From contig PUFA01000034.1 of NCBI GenBank assembly GCA_003508835.1, positions 5,792,501 through 5,856,500 on the forward strand: a stretch of DNA of 64,000 nt. Direction: 5' to 3'. Below the pieces are notes generated by a model, which was given only the letters and a program-made list of their open reading frames with translations, had not been told where the DNA came from and made no database searches. The DNA comes from Eonycteris spelaea (taxonomy: Eukaryota; Chordata; Mammalia; Chiroptera; Pteropodidae). Shown piece by piece: positions 12,440-25,030 of this stretch. Each line of letters starts with the position of its first letter. The first letter of the stretch is position 1. The position numbers and the translations under genes are program-made.

Positions 12440-13290
12440 TGCGGAGTGTGTCCTGCCCTCGTGGCCTCAACCCCTGAGCACGAGTCGCCCTCTCAGCCTT
12501 GCTCGCACTCGCCTGAAACATTCGCTGTCCTTGGCGCGGCTTTCTGGTTTTCCTCTCCCGTGGCCCCTGTGGGGCTCTCCCTCTTCGGTCCCTTTCTGAG
12601 TGTCACGCACGCCCTTCCAGCAGCCTACGTCACGGCTCCGCGTGGATGACGCAACAGGTAGTTCCAAATCGACGTGGCCGACCCAAAAGTCGTCACCCTG
12701 CCCTCACTCAAAACAGCCCCAGCGACGGCGCTGCCCTCCCCACACCTGGGCACTCAGAACCTGGAGCAGTTCTTCACCGTACGCTTCTCGCGCCCGCCTC
12801 GAAGTCCGCTTCTAAAACGGTGCTAAATCCATCGACTTCTTTCGGCCACTGTCATAGCTAAATCCGATCCGTCCCACCTGTCTCCCTGTCACGACTGCTT
12901 CCTCACGGTCTCCCCATCTGCATCCTCATCCCTTTCCGACCTGTTCTCCACACGGTAAACAACGGACCCCTCACTGCCCTGCCAAGAGTGTAACCACTGC
13001 TCCCAGGACTCAGCCCCAAATCCATCAGGTCCCGTAATGTTGGGGAACACCTGCCCCTCTCAACCCCGGCAGCCTCAGGACAGGCCATTCCTCCTTCCTC
13101 TCGCCACAATCCACACACTCTAGCTTTATTGCAACTCCTCTCATTCCAGAACCTTCCTACCCCAGAGTCTTGCCTTTGCCTGGAATTCTCTTGTTCGCCT
13201 GCTTTCGTGGCCTGCTCCTGTTCAGACGTCAGCCCTCGCCTCTTTTCTCCAGGGCTGCCTTCCCTGCCCCACAAACTAGGGTAAGTCCCC
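12440..13290 (+). repeat. L2 LINE 3' region in a GC-rich block
   Basis: CTTTGCCTGGAATTCTCTTG followed by cDNA-like TCCAGGGCTGCCTTCCCTGC is the L2 3' coding/UTR pattern. The upstream part (12440-13100) is compatible but more diverged. Several overlapping open frames arise from this GC-rich repeat. Confidence 0.5.
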
Positions 13291-13838
13291 TCGGCTACCA
13301 GCTTCTCCTCCATACCACCCCCAACCAAGCCATCGTAACCAAAATGTATCTTTTCTTCTTGGCAACCACAATGGGCTTCCGAGGAAGGTGGGAGCCGTGA
13401 GACAGAAGGACCCTGTGGCTGCTGAACATCTTAAGGAGCCTGACCCGGAACGTGTATGGGAGAACGAAAACGCTCTACCGAAATGCGGGGGTGGGAAGGA
13501 ACAACGATACTGGATTTCGCTGACCAATCCCAGACACACGAGCAAGGGGAAGGTGGGAGTGAAGGGTACGGACACGGCCCAAGTGGAGGGATCGAAAAGC
13601 CTTTCGGAAAATATAGTTAACACTGAAAACATTTTATTTCCCCAAGATTCCAGAAATAGACCACCTGTCTATGTAAAATAGTTCTCCCTGGATAATTCAG
13701 CTCCTATTACACTGGAGCCCATGAACAATTTTCCCTTCCAGTAACATACAGCAGAAGAAATGTTTGTAGCAGCCGTCGATCAAGGCAGACTCCGGGTGAT
13801 GGATATCGGAGAGCCACCTGGGCACCCCGCCTGCAGGT

Positions 13839-13850
13839 GCGCCCCCTGCA
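13839..13850 (-). promoter_or_regulatory. CTCF-like motif
   Basis: On the - strand TGCAGGGGGCGC matches the CAGGGGGCGC core of the CTCF consensus. Confidence 0.3.
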
Positions 13851-14599
13851 GACTCGGGGAGGAAGTGGAGGACAGGATGGGAGTGAGAGAGCTGGTGGGG
13901 GAAGACACGGGTGTGGCCAGGTGGGAGGGGACCGGCAGCGGGGCTTCTGCCCTGTTCTCCTTTCTCAGAATGAGCTGGGCTTGAGGCTGATATCAAAAAC
14001 TAGTACTCTCACCTGGGAAATTGCCCCAGATCAATCGCGCACTGGTTGAGAATCCACCCAACGTTCCCAAGACACACTTCTAGCCACTTCCCGTGTTCCC
14101 AGGCACACCCAGACGGACGTCAGTCCTAGGAGGTGACAGAGATGAATCCAGGGGCTATACTGTGAGGCCCGGCCTGGCACTGGCTCCTCAAGGCCGCCAG
14201 CTACCCGACCGGCCTGTGTGTCCTTGTCGTTATCGGTTTTTGGAACTTCTCCCAGAACAATAATAGTAAACATTTTCTTAAGTAAGAAAAACCGTTTCAT
14301 TCTAGTCAATCAGGTAAAGCACAAGACCATCTCAAGGAAGCTATGTCTGCAGAGCAAGTCATAAACTCTTCCTGGAACGAGTCAGGCGGGTATCGGTGAG
14401 GCTTTGTGGCTGCCGCCGTCTCTGCCATATCTTGTTCTTTTTCTTTTCACAATGCTGTAGCAATGCACAGCCCGTTCTGAGCTTGGGGACAGTACAAAAA
14501 CTGGCCAAGGACAGATGCGGCCGTGGGTCGTAGTGTGCCGACCCTGGCTTTAGCGTAAGGAAAAAGCGTAAGGGTGGTACTAGCTCGCCCTTTCCCAGA

Positions 14600-14760
14600 G
14601 CTTGTTCTGTGCCCCTGGGAGGAGGAGTGATGAGAGGCGGAGGCTCAGAGGTGTGGAGCGACTCCCCAAGTTCCACGGCAGGAAAAGGCGAAACCCGGAT
14701 TCAAACGCGGTCACCTCCAGAGCCAAGGTCTCCATCTCTGTGCCAGCGGGTGCTTTCCCC
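14600..14760 (-). repeat. Probable MIR fragment, antisense
   Basis: GGAGGCTCAGAGGTGTGGAG CGACTCCCC and AAACCCGGATTCAAACGCGG resemble an inverted MIR (clearance of CAGAGAGGTTAAG...GGATTCGAACCC). Diverged. Confidence 0.45.
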
Positions 14761-15065
14761 TCTCTGCGGGACTGCATGGTGGCTGACCTTAGCGATGGAT
14801 GGTCGGAGGATGCTCACTCTTCACCACCGCAGCCTATGCAAACGTCTAGCTGGGGAGCGAGCAGAGAGCGCAGAGGGAGGCGTCGAAACCATGCACATCT
14901 CCCGGTGCATCCGCTGTGATCTCTCCACATTCGAAAAGTCACTCATAAATCTTTGTCCTGCCTATAGAATCCAGAGAAACTCTCCCTCCTGATTTGGCTG
15001 GGAGTAAGGGCAGGGGTGGGGGAACTCCACGTTTATCACGTTTCCGCCATATGCCAGGCACTGCT

Positions 15066-15178
15066 GTGAGCGCAGGGTCCGCAGTGAGCGCAGGGTCTAC
15101 ACGGAGCGCAAGGTCTACAGTGCAAGGGTTGGGCTGCACTGTGAGTGCGGGATGGACACCGTCAGTGCGGAGTCCACA
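15066..15178. repeat. Small minisatellite, about 18-bp unit
   Basis: Units start at 15066, 15084 and 15102 (GTGAGCGCAGGGTCCGCA, GTGAGCGCAGGGTCTACA, CGGAGCGCAAGGTCTACA), then degrade through 15120-15160, with a further clear unit at 15161-15178 (GTCAGTGCGGAGTCCACA). The flanks (GCCATATGCCAGGCACTGCT; CGTAAACAAGTAAACAAAT) look like an old dispersed repeat into which the array expanded. Confidence 0.75.
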
Positions 15179-15849
15179 GCTGTGAGGTGCTGGCTGTCCC
15201 CGCAATTATAGGACGGTAGTGAGAGACAGAACGTAAACAAGTAAACAAATACCACCCTTTCAGGTACTAATAAGTGCTGAGAGCAGTGTGGTCATGTGAG
15301 CAAGCACACAGGGGCACGAGAGTGCTTACGGACTCCTCGGAAGAGCTGGTCTTGATGCGAAGGGGCCTCTGGCCGGCGGGAGGGTTGCGGCCCGGAGGAA
15401 CAGTTCTGCTTGTCGTCCTCTTCCACTCCCACCGGCCAGGCTCCCACTGAACCAGAGCTAGAAGCCTGGGAACCAGATTTCCGAGACCTCTGCCCCGTGA
15501 TCCGGAGGGTCCCTCCTGTCCTTGAGGGCGGTGGCCTGAGGAGAGGCAGACGAGGCCACCGTGCCTCCGCTCACGGGGCAGGTGGATGTGTGGGCTTCAG
15601 CAAACGTGGGGTTTGGCATTGCACGTGCCACTGCCCAGGTCCCCTCCAGTCACCCGCCTTGGCTGCTATGCCCATCGACAGCGGCTTCCTGACCCCCTGA
15701 TTCTCTGGTGTCCGGCTGTGGCTGTGATGCTAAGAGCCCCCGACCTCTCCATTCCTTTCAATCGCTATGCATCGAACTTTCTGAACTAAAGCTTTCTCTC
15801 CATCAAAGGTAATTGCTAGAGTGCTTTTCTTTTCCTGATTCAATTTCAT

Positions 15850-15851
<2 letters not shown>

Positions 15852-15906
<55 letters not shown>
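15852..15906. repeat. (GA)n microsatellite
   Basis: About 27 uninterrupted GA units, a purine-only tract capable of triplex (H-DNA) structure. Confidence 0.97.
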
Positions 15907-15908
<2 letters not shown>

Positions 15909-16103
15909 AACAGTGCTGGAGTAGAGAACATAGTGACAGACTCAGGAAACTGAAGCCAGAGATCATCTGTGCCCACCCCAAGGAACCCAGATTTTATCCT
16001 GGAAGCTCTAGAAAGGCACCAAGATTTAAGGTGGGGGAGGGAATTAAACAGGAAAGGGGAGAAATAGGCAAGACCAGATTGTGAAACAGAACTAAGGAAG
16101 TGT

Positions 16104-16135
16104 CAATAATAATAACAACAATAGTAATAACAACG

Positions 16136-16173
<38 letters not shown>

Positions 16174-16176
16174 AAA
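16104..16176. repeat. (AAC)n / (AAY)n microsatellite
   Basis: Irregular AAT/AAC units lead into about 14 uninterrupted AAC units (16133-16170). Confidence 0.95.
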
Positions 16177-17254
16177 GCTTAGAATATCATGGTCTGGAAA
16201 AGGAAATAAAGGCCAAAAGGTAATTTGGTAACTGTTAGTCAACACCTGAAGGGCTCTTTGATTTCTGATGTTTGCCAGATGTTTTCCACCTATTCTGTGG
16301 ATGAAGAAAGACCAAATTCAACCTATAAACACACTCAGGTTCATTACATGGGGAAAAAAATCCCTGACTACCGAGAGAGGTGAATAACCCCTTTTCTTGA
16401 GAATCTATAAGGATAATATAGACAACTAATGATTTGTGGCTGGATGAAATCTAATTTGAAGACAATGCTGAGTGTCCCTAGCAAGTGAATCCACATGATT
16501 ATAGAGAATTTGGCTTCATGTCTGTATCTACTCCATGAAAACTTGGCCCTGATTTTAACGCTGTATGTTGATTACTCATGGGTACTCAGGAGGTCCAGTC
16601 TCCTGGAAGGGCAGAAGATACAATCTTCACATTAAGGAAACAACCTGCTAATAATAGACCTTATAACATTGTGACGACTGTTATAAATTACATTACCAGT
16701 GATAAGAAGTCACCAGTCATTGCCTATTTTAAAAGTATTTACTGACCAAGTGATAGGCATGTGGCAGGAGCCCAGATAATGGGACACATAGACAGGTAAT
16801 GGTAAAGGGAACAGGGCAGTCACAGGCGGCCGTGACGGCTCGGCTCTCCCTCTGACGCAGCTGGCCAGGTCGAAGTTTCAGCCTCAAGCTAATCGTAATG
16901 ATGTCACTGGGAACAGGATGTGAGACGTGACCTCCAGCTCCCCTCTTCCGTCAGCTGTGGGTCCAGAGAGAGCCTGGCCCATTTGAATCCAGTCTTACCT
17001 GGAGTGGGGAGGGGTGAGGCCTGAGGGAGAGACAGAGAGTTTCTGCCCTAAAGGTAGAAGCCAGAAAAGCAAACCCCAAACTGGATCACGATCCTAGGGC
17101 TACATGGATCAGGAAGCCCAGGTGTGAAAAGGGTGAGAAACGAGAAGTGGACCGTGCATAATGGGAGGGGCTGGGGCGATGTCCCAGGAGTACGCCACAC
17201 CCTCTCTGACTTCATGCGCAGGGTGGATGGAGCCTGCTTTCTAAGGTCACTGAG

Positions 17255-17365
17255 ACCTGGTTTGACAACCGAGCTCTGAGTCACCGCTTGGGGGACTTGG
17301 GGCGAAATACTTGACTTCTTTGAGTTTTAGTATTTTTATCTTTAAAATCGGAATGCTGGAGGTCT
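17255..17365 (+). repeat. MIR fragment
   Basis: GACAACCGAGCTCTGAGTCA, GAAATACTTGACTTCTTTGA and TTTTTATCTTTAAAATCGGA follow the MIR 3' half. Confidence 0.5.
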
Positions 17366-17828
17366 TCCTTATCCAGGGAACATTGGTACGGGGGGGGCGG
17401 GGGGAAACGGAAGTGAATTTATTTAAACAGGAACTAAAGTTTCACAGCAAATAATTCAGTAGCAGTTTGATTATAATCCTATCCTTAAGAATGAAACTAA
17501 AATTTATGCCAATTATTTTGTTTTATAGCTAACAAAATGTAGGTTATAGTTACAACTCTGTGCTGATTTTCAGAACAGCGAGTGACAAATCTGATGGCAG
17601 GATTTTGGCAGATTTTCCCTGATGACACTCCACATGCTGGAGTGTTCCATCCCTTTTTCTAAGGGACTCTCCTAATACTTCGATAGGCAAAGAATTCTCT
17701 TTCCATGATGTGTCATCCTATTGTCAAGAACAGAGAGGGAATGAACACATCTACTTCTTGTTGTTGTTTAGGTGACGCAACCCTTGGTTGACCTCACAGA
17801 TCGCAAAGACCTTGTCAGCTTACCATCT

Positions 17829-17963
17829 CTTATTTTTTTATTTTTACACCTATAGCCCTGGTCTTCCTAGGTGGTCTCCCATCCAAGTACTAACCAGGCC
17901 CGACCCTGCTTAGCTTCCGAGATCAGATGGGATCGGCTTGTTCAGGGTGGTCTGGCCGTAGAC
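17829..17963 (-). repeat. 5S rRNA-derived SINE/retropseudogene, near full length with A-rich tail
   Basis: On the - strand the sequence starts GTCTACGGCCAGACCACCCT, matching the first bases of mammalian 5S rRNA, and follows 5S for about 118 nt. The A-box (AAGCTAAGCAGGGTC) and C-box region (GGTTAGTACTTGGATGGGAG) of the internal promoter are intact. The 3' end diverges and is followed by an A-rich tail (T-rich at 17829-17845 on +), showing retrotransposition rather than a 5S gene cluster. 5S rRNA-derived SINEs are described from fruit bats. Confidence 0.85.
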
Positions 17964-18271
17964 TACTTGTTGTTTTTAACTTTAATTTTAACTTAATATA
18001 GCTTTTTAAACAATTCGACAAGTCATTTCCATTTCAGTCAATGTAGACTAGTGACCCCCAAAAGCTTTCCTTCTCCACCAAACAGTTAGAAATTCTGTAC
18101 GAAATACAATACAAAAGCTCCCTTTCAAGTGAAAAGCTGGCTCTGAAAAAATAAAGACAGCCCCAGGGGAAGAAAGGCAAGGAGGCTGCAAACTCCTTGG
18201 GGAAGCGGATGCCCCCATGGAAAGTGTGGACCATCAAAGGGTCACCCTCAGGGGAAGGAAGGCTTGGAGAG

Positions 18272-18272
<1 letters not shown>

Positions 18273-18309
<37 letters not shown>
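18273..18309. repeat. (AC)n microsatellite
   Basis: About 18 AC units. Confidence 0.97.
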
Positions 18310-18311
<2 letters not shown>

Positions 18312-18689
18312 CAAAGGGAGATGCCTGGGGTGTCTGCTGAGGTGGGTGGCGGGTCGCTGGAGATTTGTAGGGCGCGTTTTGGTGTGCATCCTTTCAGACG
18401 TGTACACACATGCATGTCTAAATGAGTTTACGTTGTTCGTAACTTGCTTTTTAATTCTTAATTTGTCTTGGAGATATTTCAGTGTGTACTATATACATTT
18501 CTCTCACTTTCGAAAGCTGTATACTAGCACATATTATGGATATAATTTAATTTTAAGTTACAAACCGTTCTACACTTCTACTTTTACTTGTGTTGCTTTG
18601 CTTTTCTTTGAACTCACCACTTGCTAAGTACTCAATATTTCTCTTTGATATTTATTTTCTAGGTTCCTCCCCCCCCCCCCCCCATGAGC

Positions 18690-18830
18690 ATGGAAGTTTC
18701 AGGGGTGGGGGTGGGCAAGGATTTGTGTTGGGTTTGTTCACAGATATATTCCATCTGCTTAGAACAGAGCCTATCACAGCATGGATTCTCAGTGAAAAAT
18801 GGCTGAGCAAACTGAATTAATTGATGAACT
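18690..18830 (+). repeat. L2 3' end after a C homopolymer
   Basis: GTTGGGTTTGTTCACAGATA, TGCTTAGAACAGAGCCTATC and TGGCTGAGCAAACTGAATTA follow the L2 3' pattern. The preceding (C)15 is at 18669-18683. Confidence 0.45.
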
Positions 18831-21629
18831 CTACTTCAACCAATTCCCCAATGACTTATAAGTTTTCATGACCCTAAACAATACTGCAGACATCATCATA
18901 TGTACTTTTACATGTATAAAACTGCAGACGGTTGAACCCTCTATGTCTACCCAATGACGGGCCCTAGGTTAGAAACTGTATGGAAAACTATCTCCATGGG
19001 CAAGACAACCCACCATTATTTCACTCAGGATTATTTATTGCAAATACGTAATAAGTGCCTCTACTGGAATTGCTACCCAGATCTTTTCCTAGAGGTTTTC
19101 AATTTTCTGCCATAGAGAAGCCCAGGCTTATTCCTACTTTCCCCTTCAGCCCAAGCCACGTCCTCCCTCAGATATATATTTCTCTTTCCTCTGGGATGAG
19201 AAGGCAGAGGAGGCAAGCTCTCGTCTCCTTCCTTTCTGATCATTCCACGTTGAGCCAATGGGCAGGTGGGACTGGGCATTTTATGAAGGTGAATGCCAAG
19301 ATTCACGGTGACTGTGGACTAAAATCAGGATCCCATTAAATTAACAGTGTTTATTTTCAGGGAGTAAGGAAGGTTCTTGGACATTGAAATGTGGAATGTG
19401 ATACAGGACCAGGGTAATGACAGCACGATGTTACCAGAGGACACATGAAGCCAGAGGGACCTGCATAAGCCCATCGTCTGGAGGGGGCTCCTAACACATC
19501 CTGACTACCCCGATTTCAAGTTCAACAGCATCCTCCAAGAGGTATCCTTCTCTATAGCATCCCAAGAGCAACAGAAAACATGCTCCCTTTTCATATTTTT
19601 CTGCCTCGGGTGATATAGGGAAGAGCCATAAACAGCCCCTTTTCTAAAAGGGAGGTAATTCCATATGAAAGCAGGATTTGAAGTGGATTTGTCCAAATCC
19701 TGCCTCCCATCCTTTGACCAGAGGGGCATAGCCTTGGGACGTTCCTTCTAGAAGATGCAGTGCCGAGCTTCATAACCGACTGCTCTGCAGGTAGGACACC
19801 TCACCTGTTCCCTGGACTTCGGACACCCTGCTCCCATGACTAACCATTCTGTGCTGCCTGTCACCATAAGCACAAACATCTGAGAGTGGCTTTCTAGCTC
19901 GGAATGTGGCCCCTGCCTTCCTAACAGATTTCCTGACTGCCACTCCTCCCTGTTCCTTACATTCCAGTCCTGCCACACCCTGAGCACGTCCTGTTCTTCA
20001 AGCTGGTGCCCCTATTCTGCAGCCCAGCTCTGATGCGGCACCTGCCCCGCCCCTCCCCCACTTCTACTGCGCGCAGGCCTAGCCCTAATGTTTGCAGGAC
20101 CGAGGTTTGAGGACAAATGGAAGCCTGTGGACCTTACATCTCAATATTTAAAAAACAATAAACCATGATAATAGATCATTAAAATGTGCTCATTCTGCTT
20201 GTCACGTTGTGGCGCATTCGAACCCAAGACCCACGGAGCCAATTGAGATTAATTATGAGCCAGCTGGTGACTGACTCTCTCCACCATGCAGGGTCAGAGA
20301 ATCAGCCCTGAGCTTCCAGAGGAGGCAGATTATAAAGCCTCAGCCCACAAATGGTGACCCTTTGATCAAGCAAGCAAGCAGACTACAAAAAGCAGAAGAT
20401 GGCTGTCAGCATCTAGTACAAAGATATATTGTTTCTGGGGGACTCCTAAATCTTATAGCAAACAGAGCCTGGTAGACCGTTTCGTTATCTGCATCCTGGC
20501 GGCGATGTTGTTTTTCTTGGGAGCTGGCGCCTGAAGATATCACTCCCTGTCTTGTCCTTGTGACTATCTTACTGGAGAATTTTCCACTTTTACAGTCAAC
20601 CATACCTTCATAACAACCAAATGAAAACATATGTATACGTGATTTTTAACAAAATATTAAAAACAACAGAATTTAATTACAATTGCATTCTATCTGGGTA
20701 TTCTTTTTATGTGTCAGGGTATTTGGATGAGTCATAAAATAGAGATACATATAATTTATAAATTATTATATATTTATTCCAGGATGTTTTCCTGTTACCT
20801 CCCTTTCAACAAATTATTAAAAATTTGTAATAATAAAGATTTTTAAAAGTGTGGTCTATTGACAGTAATAGAAGAATTACAAATGAAATGTAATAGTATT
20901 CAAATTTGCAATATTTGAATATATTGTCATGTTCTAATAAAGCCTTCAACTAATTTGACTGGAGTGTGTTTAGAAGAGGATGCCTGACAGAACATGGGTG
21001 GGTTTTTTAATACCCATTCATATCACATGAATTCCTCCTGGGGTTCTCTCCCAGGGTACTGTGGGGCACACTTGGTGCATGGGTGACTCTTTCACGTGGT
21101 GGAGCTTCAGGGATAGAGGTTGAGAAGACGGATTAGAGAGAGAAGGACCAATCGTCTACACACTATAGTAGGAAATGTGATTCCTGGTGTTTGACTACAA
21201 TCCTTCCTGTTCCCAGGGCTGGGGTGTGCAGAGGGCCAGGAGGGGGAGCGATGGGCTCGGGGTGAGGATAAAATGAGGTGCTTTTGCATTACCTCTTGTT
21301 TTCACCAATGGTACACATAAGACTTGGCTGGGATACCATTCTTTCTCATACATTAACTCTCTCCTATCCCTTAAAGAAACTAATTTTTCTAATACTCTTG
21401 AGATGTTCTCATTTGAACTAAATGGGTAGTTTTGACTTGTTTTTAAAAATGTTGCAAGTCATTCTAGATATCTAAGACATATAAGAAATATAAACATAAT
21501 TCAAATTATTGTAAAAGGGTCTGAGACGTGGTAATCTAGATAGTCTGGAGAAAATTTTCTTCATACGGTTTAAACGACATCACGTGTTTTGCTCAATATC
21601 CATTCTGATGTCCTTCCAGCACGGCTTTC
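18831..21629. other. Intergenic, no gene recognised
   Basis: AT-rich from 20640 to 20960. No repeat class assigned with confidence. Confidence 0.5.
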
Positions 21630-22230
21630 TGTACAACAGAGGCTGGATTAAAAATTACGTTTCCCAGAATACCCTACATCTAAGATCTGGATCTTGCAAC
21701 AATTAGATCCAACCTTGAGAGATAAGAGGTGGAATTCGTTTTCCTGTTACTTTCGTCTATTGCTGCAGAGGAAGCTGGGGGGTGGGGGGAGGGTGTTGAG
21801 TTTTCTGCCCTCAGAGATGTTCCTGGATCCAGGTAGTAGTGTCACAGAAGTTAAGAAGCAGTTGCGGTGGCAGCAGAAGTCAAGTTCGGTGTTGCAGAAT
21901 CTAGTCGCTGGCCTTGAGGGTGTGCAGGGGCAGGAGCAGCTACAGTGGTAGTGACTTCCTGGATCGCAGCTGCAGTTGCGTATGCTTGAACTTGACCGTT
22001 CCAGAGGTGGCTTCTTGATTTCCCTGCCTCTGGACTACCACGAGGGCAGTACCTCGCCTGGGCCATTCGGCATCCACGTCCTGTGAGGCATTCCTGGGGC
22101 CGGCCTAGAGCCTTTCCCTCCAGTCTTCCCATCAATTTTGTATATGCAATTCCCCAATTATATCTCTTCCTGATTAATATAGCCAGAAGAGTTTTGGTTT
22201 TCTGCAACTTACACTGGTACAGAAAACGCC
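21630..22230 (+). repeat. Probable old LTR remnant (MLT1-like), low confidence in boundaries
   Basis: It begins with a TTTCCCAGAATACCCTACAT motif and ends GTTTTCTGCAACTTACACTG GTACAG, both seen in MaLR-type LTRs. In between is a diverged sequence with a GGGGGGTGGGGGGAGGG tract at about 21777-21792. Confidence 0.4.
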
Positions 22231-22739
22231 CTCCTGACCATCCTTTTGTGTCAAATTCTAGCCATCCGCCAAAGCCGAGAGGAATCCTAGTTCCCTGCCC
22301 ATCTTGATAGAATCCTTTTTTTTTTTCTGAACTCCTTTTGCTGCTTTAATGCGCTATGTGACAAGTTATTTGTATACTTTTTCTATCCTTGGTTTTAGTA
22401 CCTTTCAGTTTTCAAGTTTTTGTTTGCAAAAAAAATAGGAATCTTCTTCAGGTAATATAAAAGGGATAACTTATCATAAGAATACAGAGGCATCTCACAG
22501 AAAACAGAGACAGGACCTGCAGTCAGTCTCCATGGGGTAGAAATCGTGAAGTGGAAAGCTTTGAGAAACAAGGCAGCTACCCTTTCTCTTCCTCGCTCTA
22601 AAACTATGCGGTCTCTCCCTTCTTCCTACACATCTGTGTCTTCTCCTACTCTTCCTACTCCCCTTTTCGCAGGCTGGTTTCTCTGTTTCTCCTAGCATCG
22701 CTCGTCAATTTACACGATATGGTAGAGACTGCAGGTTCC

Positions 22740-23165
22740 CTGCCCAGTGCCCTCTGTCTTCTACCTTCTGCCCCCAATTTTAACCAGGCACAAATCACTT
22801 CAAATACTACATTATTCCCAGACTCCAGTGCAGTTAAGTGTTGTCACATGGCTACATTCTAGCCAATGAGAGGGCTCCTTAAAAAAAGAAGGTGGGCCTT
22901 TTTCTTCCTTTATGTTTCTGAGTAGAGAGCAGATATTGTGGTTGGAGCGCTGTCCACCACGTTTTGATCATTAGGGTGAAGAGATTAGAGAAATGGTGGA
23001 TCCATGAGCTGGAAGGATCCTTGAGGAAGTAGCTATCCTTTGGACTCTTGAGTACCTATCTCCAGAGTTCTTGTGTGTGAAGAACGAAATTTCTATCTTA
23101 TTTAACCCATTTCTATTTTGAATTTCGTTTTATATACTACTAAAGCCTAGTCCTAACTGATACAC
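22740..23165 (+). repeat. MLT1-like LTR remnant
   Basis: TGGATCCATGAGCTGGAAGG, GAACGAAATTTCTATCTTAT and the ending CCTAGTCCTAACTGATACAC are typical of the 3' half of MLT1-type LTRs in + orientation. Confidence 0.55.
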
Positions 23166-24029
23166 ATGTCCTCCTACTTCATGTATAACAGAGAATAACT
23201 AGTGTCTCTTTTCAATTCTAAGCTCCAGGTAGAAATTGGAAGAGCTGAGCTTTTGTATCTACTTGTATTCCAATTAGGTACAGCCAGGGAGCAGAGATTC
23301 ATAGTACAAATGAGAGACAGAAGTTCCACTCACTCAAGTTGTCGGGGTTGTTTTTATAGAAGACATGGGTTTGAAAGACTCCTCAAAAATTGTCTACCAT
23401 GCTCCTTCTCTTCAGTTATAAGCTAATTCCATTTTTAGCTTTATCCTTACACATCTTCCACTTCATAAAGTACAGACTGCATTTCTATATTTTTGCGCAA
23501 TTCTTCAGATATTTTAGTCATGAGTGTAAGGAGTACCCGGCAGTAATAAGCTCTACTATGACCACTGACAATGCATGCTAATTACTAGTTTTGACTTTCC
23601 AGCAAACAGCCTAGAAATCAGACTCTTGATTCTCATAGTCAACCGATGCAGGTCCCCATGAATAAACCAATACCTAAACAGTTCTTGAATTCAACACCTT
23701 ATGAAGACAAGAAAAGGATTTGAAATTACAGAGCCCACGTTCTAAGATAGGTGACTCCCTCTTCATATGCAGTCAATTCAGTAATAAACATATAATTTAT
23801 TTGTATAATATTATAAACCACATAATCATATAATGTGTGTAACTCCCATGTAGTATATGAATCATAAAACAGAAGTATCTCCCTGCTCTCAGCCCCACTG
23901 TAGTGTAGGGCTCTGTAGTGATGTTCTTTCAGTCACTTTTAGTGTTTTGTGTGCTGTGGTGATGGGTAGGGCATTTTTAATCTGTTTGGTACATAGAGTC
24001 ATTTTCTGCTTGGAGCCCACACGAGAGCT

Positions 24030-24430
24030 AATGTTTCAGTGTCTGTTACCAGGCACACCCAGTGTAACATGTTCAATATGCCCTCCTGCTTCTGTAGGAT
24101 GGGGTACAAGCCCATTATACCTGAGCTTATGGCTTCCACTTCATGAATGACTAATTTGGCCACTAAAATGTGATCAGGAGTGATGTGGATCTCTTCTGGA
24201 CAGAAACGTTAAGACTCAGTATGTGGCTCATCACATCTTTTTACTCTGCCTCAGCTATTGTAGAAGCCTGGTTAGAGATGCTTGGTACCTCTGTCAGTCT
24301 GGATCGCTCAGTAAATACCATGAGAAACGCTCCCTTGTCATCCTTGATGGACAATTAGGGCGTAAGGAAGAACTTTTGTATTTTAAAAGCCTACTCTACT
24401 TGACAGACATTTTCTCCAGAAGCTAGGAAG
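24030..24430 (+). repeat. MLT1-like LTR remnant upstream of TM4SF20
   Basis: The order ATGTGATCAGGAGTGATGTG, GACAGAAACGTTAAGACTCA, TGTAGAAGCCTGGTTAGAGA and TCCTTGATGGACAATTAGGG fits an MLT1-type LTR. It ends about 700 bp before the TM4SF20 start. Confidence 0.5.
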
Positions 24431-25030
24431 ACAATAAATAGGGAATCTTGGCAGAAACGTACTCTATGGGACCAAACAAGTGCTTAAGGTTCCAAGAGAA
24501 TAAAGCATGATGCTCTCTCCTCTGGTCTTTCTCTGATTCCCATGCTTCCTTCTGGTTTCCATACTTGATCACTGCAGTCTAGTAGCATTAATCAAACTTC
24601 CCACGATTTTGTGTATGCCCTAAAATTTTGACTAATCAGGAACATTTTCAGCACAGGAAATATTTTTCTTTTGATCTCATATCTGTTCATTTTCTTATTG
24701 AACAATTTCAAAATCAGGAACTTCTATAGCTGATAATAATGTCAATACAACAGGAAAAAAAAACAGTTTATATTAATTGAGTATTCCAGTTTTCACTTTC
24801 TATAAGATATACTATTAATATATGTTAGAGGAGCATTTCTTAACCCCTTCCTTTTTTTTGGTTTTCATCTGCCTAGTTTTATGCATAAATTTATCTAACA
24901 GAAACTCTAGATTTTTTCCCACCTTTGTCTCCCCATCCCATCATTATATACAGTTATTCTTACTTCCTTTAACTGTCTTCATGATAATGTCCTGCCCTGT
25001 TGGACTTTGAACTACTTCCCGAAAATAATT

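Larger units (their letters stand above)
13291..17254. other. Intergenic, repeats and unassigned sequence
   Basis: Apart from the MIR, minisatellite and microsatellites listed, nothing is recognised. 13300-15700 is GC-rich and 15700-17250 is AT-rich. 16740-16810 (GATAGGCATGTGGCAGGAGC) looks like old dispersed repeat. Confidence 0.5.

Noticed and set aside
17846..17963. A functional 5S rRNA gene
   Set aside because: The copy has a diverged 3' end, internal substitutions and an A-rich tail instead of the T-run terminator and tandem spacer of genuine 5S genes.
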